64,000 nucleotides of DNA, from assembly GCF_022378335.1 (NCBI RefSeq), contig NZ_JAIQCI010000014.1, positions 120,697-184,696 of the forward strand, written 5' to 3'. Every line of letters starts with the position of its first letter. The stretch's first letter is position 1. Positions 57,881-64,000 of this stretch are shown here, in pieces. The notes below the pieces were generated by a model. It ran no database searches. It worked only from the letters and a program-made list of their open reading frames with translations, and had not been told where the DNA came from. Source of the stretch: Croceicoccus hydrothermalis. Its GTDB lineage: Bacteria; Pseudomonadota; Alphaproteobacteria; Sphingomonadales; Sphingomonadaceae. Made by a program: the position numbers and the translations under genes.

Positions 57881-59256
57881 GCCTGTCGCCCCTCGATGTC
57901 GAAGGCCGCGATGCGGATGGCGGCCTTCCCGCCGGCTCACTCCTGTCGGCCATCGTCGAAGGGGCGGACGATGCGATCATCTCGTGCCTTCTCGATGGGC
58001 GGGTGCTGTCGTGGAACCGCGCGGCGGAACGATTGTTCGGTTTCCGCGCGGAGGAGATGATCGGGCAATCGATCGACATGCTTATCCCCGAGGACCGCAT
58101 GGAGGAGGAGGCGGACATCATCGCCCGCCTCGCCGCGGGCGAAACGCTGACCTCGTTTCAGACGGTCCGCCTGCGCAAGGATGGCGCGCCCTTGTGCGTG
58201 TCGCTCACCACCTCGCCCGTGCGCGATGCGAGCGGCACGATCATCGGGGCGAGCAAGATCATCCGCGATTCCGGATCCTGGCACGCGGCGCGGGATGCGC
58301 TCGCGCGCAGCGAGCGGCGCTTTCACATGCTCGCCGACAATATCGCGCAGCTTGCCTGGATCGCGGAGCCGGACGGCGCGATCCACTGGTACAACCGGCG
58401 CTGGTACGAATATACCGGCACGAACGAGGAGGACATGGCCGGCTGGGGCTGGAAAGCGGTGCACCATCCCGATCATGTCGAGCGGGTCGTGCGGGAATTT
58501 CGCGCCTGCATCGCGGCCGGCACCTATTGGGAGGACACGTTCCCTTTGCGCAGCGCGGATGGGGAATATCGCTGGTTCCTGTCGCGCGCGAAGCCGGTGC
58601 ATGATGCCGAAGGCCGGCTGATGAGCTGGTTCGGGACCAATACCGACATCACCAATCAACGGGACCAGGCCGCCGCGATCGAAAACCTGCTGACCGAGGT
58701 GAACCACAGGGTCAAGAACACGCTGGCCACGATACAGGTTCTCGCCCGCCGGTCCGCGCCCGGCCATGACGATTTCGTCAAGCGTTTCGTCCGCCGTATC
58801 GAGGCGCTGACCATCAATCAGGATCTGTTGATCGACCGGCGCTGGGGCGAGGTGCCGGTCGGCGATCTGGTCGATGCGCAGCTGGGCTTCGTTCGCCGCC
58901 GGGTCGGGGACCGCCTGCGATCCGAAGGGCCGGACGTGCTGCTGAGCGCGCGCAGTGCCGAAACGCTGGGCCTTGCGTTGCACGAGCTGGCCACCAATGC
59001 GCTCAAACACGGGGCGCTCGCCGATGAAGAGGGCGAGGTGCGCGTCATGTTGGAGGTGGAGGACGGCGAATTCACCATGCGCTGGAGCGAGGCGGGGGGC
59101 CCGCCGGTCAAGGCGCCCGATTTCATGGGGTTCGGGTCCGCCGTGATCCGCGACGTGCCCGCCGCGACATTCGACGGCGAAGCGGTGCTCGACTACACGC
59201 CCGAAGGTCTGTGCTGGCGCCTGACCTGTCCGCTCGACGCGGTGGCGGCGCACTGA
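57877..59256 (+). CDS. PAS-PAS HWE histidine kinase
   Basis: This 459-residue soluble sensor kinase has PAS 1 at about 20-130 (SWNRAAERLFGFRAEEMIG) and PAS 2 at about 145-265 (WYNRRWYEYTGTNEEDMAGWGW, HPDHVERV). A PAC-like tail leads to a HWE kinase domain: phosphoacceptor His277 in EVNHRVKNTLATIQ, ATP-binding HELATNALKHGAL, and WxE signature MRWSEAGG. There is no receiver or membrane segment. The GTG start overlaps the metZ TGA (GTGA), so translation is coupled to a methionine-biosynthesis gene. HWE kinases commonly feed the PhyR-NepR-EcfG general stress system, which would fit the EcfG-like promoters seen here; that link is inference. Confidence 0.9.
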   Translation: MSLSPLDVEGRDADGGLPAGSLLSAIVEGADDAIISCLLDGRVLSWNRAAERLFGFRAEEMIGQSIDMLIPEDRMEEEADIIARLAAGETLTSFQTVRLRKDGAPLCVSLTTSPVRDASGTIIGASKIIRDSGSWHAARDALARSERRFHMLADNIAQLAWIAEPDGAIHWYNRRWYEYTGTNEEDMAGWGWKAVHHPDHVERVVREFRACIAAGTYWEDTFPLRSADGEYRWFLSRAKPVHDAEGRLMSWFGTNTDITNQRDQAAAIENLLTEVNHRVKNTLATIQVLARRSAPGHDDFVKRFVRRIEALTINQDLLIDRRWGEVPVGDLVDAQLGFVRRRVGDRLRSEGPDVLLSARSAETLGLALHELATNALKHGALADEEGEVRVMLEVEDGEFTMRWSEAGGPPVKAPDFMGFGSAVIRDVPAATFDGEAVLDYTPEGLCWRLTCPLDAVAAH

Positions 59257-59334
59257 AATCCCGGGCCGATCGCGCGCCAAGGCGGCATGAGCGGCGTTGT
59301 GTCGCGGCGGGATTTGGGCTATTTACCGCCGCAT

Positions 59335-59736
59335 ATGATGAACCGGTTCTTCAATCATGTCGCCCATTCGAACGGCATCACCGTGCGGGTCGCGGCCAAT
59401 TTCCTGCCCGAACAATCGCGCGTGACGGCGGGCCGCTGGTTCTGGTCCTATCACGTGCGCATCGAAAACCATGGCGACGAACCGGTGCAATTGCTGACGC
59501 GGCACTGGCGCATCACCGATGCGAACGGGCGCGTCTCGCTCGTCGATGGTGATGGCGTCGTCGGCGAACAGCCGTTTCTGGACCCGGAACAGGCGCATGA
59601 TTACGTGTCGGGATGCCCGCTCGAAACGCCGCATGGCACGATGGAGGGGCATTATACCTTCCGCCGCGACGACGGCACCATATTCGAGGCGGCGATCCCG
59701 TTCTTCCCGCTCGACGCGCCGACGGCGATCCGCTGA
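59335..59736 (+). CDS. apaG: Co2+/Mg2+ efflux protein ApaG
   Basis: This 133-residue single-domain beta-sandwich protein of the ApaG family (fibronectin-III-like fold) has the characteristic start GITVRVAANFLPEQSRVTAGRWFWSYHVRIEN and the GVVGEQPFLDPEQAHDYVSG region with a GxGVVGxxP glycine motif. ApaG is linked to cobalt/magnesium resistance and, in other bacteria, to signalling. The biochemical role is not settled. Two ATGs at 59335 and 59338 are possible; no Shine-Dalgarno is visible. It follows the HWE kinase on the same strand and precedes the LysR gene. Confidence 0.92.
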   Translation: MMNRFFNHVAHSNGITVRVAANFLPEQSRVTAGRWFWSYHVRIENHGDEPVQLLTRHWRITDANGRVSLVDGDGVVGEQPFLDPEQAHDYVSGCPLETPHGTMEGHYTFRRDDGTIFEAAIPFFPLDAPTAIR

Positions 59737-59867
59737 CCGTAATTCGCTGGCCCTGATCCGCTGGCCCGGATGACGCGCCGGGCCGGTTGCACGCGCCTCT
59801 TGCGCCGCGGGCCCGCCGCCGCCTAAGAACGGCGGCACATACGAACGCGCCGCGAGACGAGGGCATA

Positions 59868-60665
59868 TTGAAACGAACTCACCTGCCATTGAACGGGTTG
59901 CGCGTGCTCGACGCGGCGGCGCGGCACCTGTCCTTTACCCGCGCGGCGGACGAGCTTGCCGTCACGCCCGCCGCCGTGGGGCAGCAGATTCGCGCGCTGG
60001 AGGATCTGCTCGGCGTGGTGTTGTTCCGCCGCACGCCCAAGGGGCTGGAGCTCACGGACGAGGCGCGCGCCGGGCTCGACCCCTTGCGCGAAGGGTTCCT
60101 GCGGTTCGAGGAATCGGTGCAGGCGATGCAGTCGGGTCAATCGAGCCATTTCTTCACCTTTGCCGCGCCGCGCGATTTCTTCGGCGCATGGCTGGCCGCG
60201 CGGCTCGCCGCCTATCGCGCCGAAAATGCCGAAACCCGTTTCCTCATGGCAGGCGGGCAGAACACCGATTTCACAGAAGCGAACCTCGATTTCGCGGTGC
60301 GCCTCGTCGAAGGGCCGGGCGAACTCGAAGGGGTGCCGCTCTCGCCCGGGCGCCGCATTGCGGTCGCGGCACCGGGCGCCGACGATGCGTGGATCGCATG
60401 GCCCGGCCACCCCGCACCCGAAGGGGTGGAGCCGGGATTGCAGGTCGGCGCCACGGGACAGGCGCTGTCGGCCGCGCTTGGCGGGATGGGGCGTGCGCTG
60501 CTCCCGATGCAGCTTGTCGAAAGCGCGCTCGCCGACGGCACGCTCGTCGCGGTGGGCGAACCGGAGGAGACGCGCGCCACCTACTGGCTCGTCGCGCCGC
60601 GCCCCCAATGGCGGCAGCGCAAGATGAAGGCGCTCGTCGACTATCTCACCGCCGCGCCGCAATAG
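59868..60665 (+). CDS. LysR-family transcriptional regulator (GcvA-like), TTG start
   Basis: This is a DNA-binding regulator with an N-terminal winged helix (PLNGLRVLDAAARHLSFTRAADELAVTPAAVGQQIRALEDLLGV, residues about 6-50) and a C-terminal effector domain with the family fold (about 90-260). The HTH pattern fits the GcvA/AmpR branch. The effector domain is short, giving 265 residues in total. The TTG at 59868 has GAGGG at good spacing; a TTG at 59787 would add 27 residues without a ribosome site. It is directly upstream of the type III polyketide synthase operon, which it may control. The ligand is unknown. Confidence 0.86.
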   Translation: MKRTHLPLNGLRVLDAAARHLSFTRAADELAVTPAAVGQQIRALEDLLGVVLFRRTPKGLELTDEARAGLDPLREGFLRFEESVQAMQSGQSSHFFTFAAPRDFFGAWLAARLAAYRAENAETRFLMAGGQNTDFTEANLDFAVRLVEGPGELEGVPLSPGRRIAVAAPGADDAWIAWPGHPAPEGVEPGLQVGATGQALSAALGGMGRALLPMQLVESALADGTLVAVGEPEETRATYWLVAPRPQWRQRKMKALVDYLTAAPQ

Positions 60666-60693
60666 GCCCGCGCCTTCGGAACGCAGGCGGGCC
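60665..60693 (+). terminator. Hairpin at the end of the LysR gene
   Basis: GGCCCGC (60665-60671) and GCGGGCC (60687-60693) pair perfectly immediately after the LysR stop. No T tract follows, and the PKS promoter site lies in its loop. Confidence 0.45.
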
Positions 60694-60703
60694 GAGCGGC
60701 GTT
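60678..60703 (+). promoter_or_regulatory. EcfG-type promoter of the type III PKS operon
   Basis: GGAAC (60678-60682) and CGTT (60700-60703) are separated by exactly 17 bases, a full match to the EcfG consensus. Transcription would start about 30 bases before the PKS ATG at 60742, leaving room for its GGGAG ribosome site. Confidence 0.62.
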
Positions 60704-60741
60704 ACCACCATGCCCGCCCTTCCGGCCGGGTCGGGAGAAAC

Positions 60742-61770
60742 ATGGCCCATATCCTTTCGATCGGCACCGCCGTGCCGCCGCATATCTTGCCGCAAAGCGA
60801 CGTCGTCCCCATACTGACCGATGCGCTGGGCCACGCACCGCCGCCGCGCCTCGCCTCCATCCTCACCAACACCGGCATCGCGCAAAGGCACATCGCGGAG
60901 GACATCGGCTACTACTTCCGCCCCCGCCGGGCGAGCGAACGGGCCGCGACCTTCGAACGGGTCGCCACCGCATTGTGGGAGGACGCGGCGCAGGACGCGC
61001 TCACCCGCGCGGGCCTGACGCCGGCCGACATCGGCACCATCGTCACCGTCTGCACGACCGGCACGCTCACCCCCTCGATCCCGAGCCGCGCGCTGCAGCG
61101 CATGGGCTTTGCTCCCACCACGCGCACCGTGCCGGTGTTCGGCTGGGGCTGCGCGGGCGGCGGGCTGGGTCTGTCGCTCGCCGCGACGCTGGCCGATGCG
61201 GCGCGGGGTGAGGGCGCGCTGCTCCTCGTCTGCGTCGAATTGTGCAGCCTCGCCTACGACCATTCCTCGATGGAAAAAAAGGATCTCGTCGCGCTCGCCC
61301 TGTTTTCCGATGGATGCGCCGCCGCGGTCATCGCGCCGGGCGACGGTCCCAACCGGCTCGGCCCGTTTGCGCAACATTGCTGGCCGGACACGATCCCGAT
61401 GATGGGATGGGAGATCGGCGACACCGGCTTCGACCTCGTATTGTCGCGCGACATTCCGCGCTTCGTGGAAAAGGATTTCGCCCCGTTCTGCGACGCCTTC
61501 CTCGCCGCGCAATCGCTCACCCGCGCGGGGCTTGCCGAACCGGCCTGCCATCCCGGCGGCGGCCGCGTGGTGGAGGCGCTGGCCGCGATGTTCGGGCGCG
61601 ACCTGCCCGCCACCGCCGCCGTGCTACGCGATTACGGCAATATGAGCAGCCCGACCGTGCTCTTCATCCTGGACCGGCTGCTATCCAACTCCGCGCCGGG
61701 GGGAGAGCCGGTGCTCGTCACCGCGCTCGGTCCCGGCTTTACCGGCACCGCGGCGCTGGTGCATCGATGA
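60742..61770 (+). CDS. Type III polyketide synthase (chalcone synthase-like)
   Basis: This 342-residue thiolase-fold enzyme condenses malonyl units onto an acyl-CoA starter. The full catalytic triad is visible: Cys137 in FGWGCAGGG, His270 in ACHPGGGRVVEAL and Asn300 in RDYGNMSSPTV. Bacterial members close to this make alkylresorcinols or alkylpyrones (phenolic lipids) from fatty acyl starters, as in Streptomyces SrsA or Azotobacter ArsB/C. The starter here is not shown by the sequence. GGGAG precedes the ATG. Its stop overlaps the start of an ICMT-type methyltransferase (ATGA). An EcfG-like promoter and a LysR gene lie just upstream. Confidence 0.93.
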   Translation: MAHILSIGTAVPPHILPQSDVVPILTDALGHAPPPRLASILTNTGIAQRHIAEDIGYYFRPRRASERAATFERVATALWEDAAQDALTRAGLTPADIGTIVTVCTTGTLTPSIPSRALQRMGFAPTTRTVPVFGWGCAGGGLGLSLAATLADAARGEGALLLVCVELCSLAYDHSSMEKKDLVALALFSDGCAAAVIAPGDGPNRLGPFAQHCWPDTIPMMGWEIGDTGFDLVLSRDIPRFVEKDFAPFCDAFLAAQSLTRAGLAEPACHPGGGRVVEALAAMFGRDLPATAAVLRDYGNMSSPTVLFILDRLLSNSAPGGEPVLVTALGPGFTGTAALVHR

Positions 61771-62288
61771 TCGCGCAATGGGCGAGCTGGCCGGTATGGG
61801 CATGGGCCGTGCTCGCCTATGTCGTTGCCTCGCGCCTTGGCGAACTTGCCTATGCGCGGCGCAATACGCGGCGTCTGCTGGCCGAGGGGGGGATCGAGCA
61901 TTACCCCGGCCATTACCCGCTGTTCATCGTGCTGCACGGCTCGTGGCTGTTCGCCATCCTCCTGTTCGCGCAGCCCGCGCCCGAACCGTCCTATGCGCTG
62001 GCCTCGCTCTTCGCGTTCAGCCAGGCGGCGCGCTACTGGGTCCTGCATTCCATCGGGCGCTGGTGGACGACGCGCATCATTTCCGCCCCGCATTTCCCGC
62101 GGGTGCGGCGCGGGCCGTACCGTTTTTTCCCGCATCCCAATTACGCGGTGGTGGTGGCGGAGATCGCGCTTCTGCCGCTGCTCCTCGGCGCGCCGTGGGT
62201 GGCGCTGGTGTGGTCGGTGCTCAACGCGATGCTGCTTGCCCACCGCATCCGGCTGGAGGAAAAGGCGCTCTTCTTGCGCGAGGGTTAG
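61767..62288 (+). CDS. Isoprenylcysteine carboxyl methyltransferase family protein (SrsB-like)
   Basis: This 173-residue integral membrane methyltransferase has five or so helices. The ICMT-family C-terminal SAM-binding signature is present: RVRRGPYRFFPHPNYAVVV, then E and an RIRLEEKAL motif near the end. Translational coupling to the type III PKS (ATGA overlap) parallels the Streptomyces srsA-srsB pair, where SrsB O-methylates phenolic lipids. So methylation of the PKS product is the likely job. No hydroxylase comparable to SrsC follows. The minus-strand reading frame of the next gene runs through this gene antisense. Confidence 0.88.
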   Translation: MIAQWASWPVWAWAVLAYVVASRLGELAYARRNTRRLLAEGGIEHYPGHYPLFIVLHGSWLFAILLFAQPAPEPSYALASLFAFSQAARYWVLHSIGRWWTTRIISAPHFPRVRRGPYRFFPHPNYAVVVAEIALLPLLLGAPWVALVWSVLNAMLLAHRIRLEEKALFLREG

Positions 62289-63260
62289 GCGGCCGTCACG
62301 CGCCCGCGCCGGGGGAGAGGACAGCAGATGCCGCCCCGCCTCCATCCTTTCGCGCATGAGGTCGAGCTTCGCATTGATCCGCGCGCGCACCTCGTCCTCG
62401 TCGCCGAACGTCTCCGCGCGCCATTGCTGTTTGAGCGTTTCGTAAACAGGGTCGCCCGGCCTCGGCATCGCGGCCTCGCCATAGCGGTGCGCACGACGAT
62501 GGCGCAGCATGAACATGACCAGCGCCTCGTTATGCCGCCGCCATTCGCCGATGATTTCGCCGCCCGACACGATGGGCCGCGCCTCCCCCTCGATCGCGCG
62601 GGTAAGCGCGGTATCCTCAAGCCTCGCGATCCCGCAATCGACCGCACGCTCCCACGCAGCGGCGAACCCCTCGGCGCCCTTGCGGCTGCGCAGCGTATAG
62701 AGCGCCTCGACACTCGCCCCGATGCGCCGCGCGGCCTGCGTGACGCTGCCCGTGGCGGCAAGCACGGCGATAAAGCGGCGCTGACGATCGGGCGTGATCG
62801 AATTGCGCCGGGGACGGGGATGCACGAACGGCGAGAAATCGAGCAGCGGATCGCCCGGTTCCGGCTCCTCGGTGGTAAAGGCGACGTGGCTCGTCCGCCG
62901 CGAAGGCCGCGCCGACCGGCAATGCAGCGGCGCATCGGCATAGGCCTCGCCGATCACGCGATAACCCGCATCCCCGCCATCACTCTTTTGGTCGGGAACG
63001 CGCACGATCCCCCGCCGCCGCGCCCGCCGTGCGTCACGCGCCGTATCGCACAGCCGCGCCCGGTCCCACGCCGCGCGAAACGCCTCCGCCCCGGCGCGAT
63101 ACCGCAGCTTGTGCAGCGCCGCCACGCTAACGCCGATCTCGGCCGCGGCATCGCCGACGAACCCGCACCGCGCGAGCGCCGCGATAAATTGCCGCTGCGT
63201 CTCTGCATCCAGCTTGCGCCGTTTCTTCTGCACCGCCGGGGTAAAGGAAAGATCGACCAT
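62285..63260 (-). CDS. Protein with two copies of an HTH-like module, 3' end unresolved
   Basis: This is a hypothetical protein starting MVDLSFTPAVQKKRR, with a GGAG site before ATG 63260. A module of about 55 residues occurs twice: residues 13-68 (FIAALARCGFVGDAAAEIG...) and about 157-212 (FIAVLAATGSVTQAARRIG...). Each has a helix-turn-helix-like pattern followed by AAWxRA. Similar modules occur in small phage-like or hypothetical proteins of this bacterial group. In the strict frame no stop occurs until 61632, which would overlap the whole methyltransferase gene antisense. A one-base change in the CCCCC run at 62315-62311 would give a stop near 62285-62297, next to the converging gene. I therefore place the end at 62285. 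Confidence 0.62.
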
Positions 63261-63275
63261 GACACGCTCCGCCAT

Positions 63276-63420
63276 TGATGAGGGGGAGCGGGGTTAGGCG
63301 CGGGCAGGGGGTGTAGGAAAATAAAAGTTTTTGGCTGAGTTGCATGCCACTCACGAATGTTTGATAAGTAGAGCAAAGTTCAAACGAGGCGATTGATTTT
63401 CGATCTCCTATTCAGTCAGA
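63276..63420. other. AT-richer boundary region before the DUF4062 remnant
   Basis: The base composition changes sharply here from GC-rich to near-balanced. No gene or repeat is recognised. There is no visible integrase or tRNA edge in the window, but the window ends soon after. Confidence 0.4.
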
Positions 63421-63985
63421 TATCAAGTCTTCGTAAGTTCGACATTTACTGATTTAAAAGAAGAGCGAGCTGAAGTTATCCAAGCCCCATGGGAAATGGA
63501 TTGTATCCCTACTGGAATGGAGGCATTTGTCGCGTCGAACGAAGACCAATGGAGCGGCATCCAAAAGGTTATCGACGAGTCCGATTATTATGTTTTAATA
63601 ATAGGGGGAAGGTATGGCAGCCTCACATCGGAAGGAATTAGCTATACCGAAAAAAATATAAATACGCGAAAAACTCGGGGTCCCGGTATTAGCATTTGTG
63701 CATAGACGCCCAGACGAAATACCGGCGGGTAAGTCCGATATCCAGAAGGATTTAAGAGATAATCTCGAAAGATTTCGTCAAGAATTGATGGATTCATACC
63801 CAATTAAAAATTGGGCGACACCTGCTGAACTGGGTGCTGGGGTATCACGTTCATTGATCCGCGAAATCCGTATAAATACTAGGCCGGGTTGGATTAGGAA
63901 TGATGGATCTTCACCCCTAACCCGTCCTATTCATGAGGCTACCGCTTCGTGTTGTTCGGACGGCGATGTGGCGGTGCCTGATTGA
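63421..63985 (+). pseudogene. DUF4062 domain protein, broken by frameshifts and without a start codon
   Basis: The translated pieces follow DUF4062 closely: YQVFVSSTFTDLKEERAEVI, MDCIPTGMEAFVASNEDQW, YYVLIIGGRYGSLTSEGISY, then, after two frame changes, GVPVLAFVHRRPDEIPAGKSD and MDSYPIKNWATPAELG up to RPGWIRND. The first break is in the seven-A run at about 63650-63656 and the second in the five-A run at about 63669-63673; one A is missing in each. No ATG, GTG or TTG exists in frame between the upstream TGA and the conserved start. Codon use and base composition differ from the rest of the window, suggesting transfer. Function of DUF4062 is unknown; it often accompanies multidomain signalling or NTPase proteins. 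Confidence 0.8.
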
Positions 63986-64000
63986 TCAAGGCGCACGCCT

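Overview
This window looks like chromosomal DNA of a GC-rich alphaproteobacterium, most likely of the order Sphingomonadales and close to Erythrobacter. That is inferred from protein features, not from a marker gene, since no rRNA or tRNA gene is visible. The clues are a LOV-domain HWE histidine kinase of the Erythrobacter blue-light type, the order bamD-recN-ligA, the succinate dehydrogenase order sdhC-sdhD-sdhA, and several sites matching the promoter of the alphaproteobacterial general stress sigma factor EcfG (GGAAC, 16-17 bp, CGTT).

Layout. 1-7.1 kb: the 3' part of a ClC chloride/proton antiporter gene, ettA, an M28 peptidase, the lipoprotein superoxide dismutase sodC and a YadA-like trimeric adhesin. 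7.2-12.6 kb: an MscS channel, two small stress-type proteins, a frameshifted 5'-nucleotidase lipoprotein, and a coupled trio of osmC, low-molecular-weight phosphatase and fructosamine-kinase-like genes. 12.7-22.4 kb: gyrB, a ZIP-like permease, a 31-residue membrane peptide, a structured intergenic region, guaA, an endonuclease III, a thiolase and nadB preceded by a tiny coupled leader ORF. 22.4-31.1 kb: a GlsB/YeaQ membrane protein, nrdA without nrdB, a ferredoxin-NADP reductase, a PhaZ-like hydrolase, lepA and a DUF885 protease-like protein. 31.2-39.7 kb: a lone cytochrome P450, then bamD, recN, an SDR, ligA and a GluR0-like ligand-gated potassium channel. 39.7-46.0 kb: a DUF2459 protein, prmA and an SDR on the minus strand, sdhCDA without sdhB, overlapping tiny ORFs with a perfect Shine-Dalgarno, and a lipoprotein. 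46.1-52.4 kb: tlyA, tspO, ubiK, a long empty convergent gap, katE, recO and leuB. 52.5-59.7 kb: a membrane protein, a GT2-GtrA fusion, the LOV kinase, a PMT-type glycosyltransferase, metZ coupled to a PAS-PAS-HWE kinase, and apaG. 59.8-63.3 kb: a LysR regulator, a type III polyketide synthase coupled to an ICMT-type methyltransferase, and a protein with two copies of an HTH-like module. 63.3-64.0 kb: an AT-richer stretch carrying a broken DUF4062 gene, probably acquired by transfer.

Themes. Much of the window is housekeeping. Running through it is a set of oxidative and general stress genes (sodC, osmC, katE, tspO, PRC-barrel, GlsB), several preceded by EcfG-like promoter sites. One such site precedes the phenolic-lipid operon (type III PKS plus methyltransferase), and two HWE kinases, a class often tied to general stress signalling, lie nearby. 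Three loci carry apparent single-base indels (the 5'-nucleotidase, the HTH protein end and the DUF4062 gene). These are either real lesions or assembly errors at short homopolymers.
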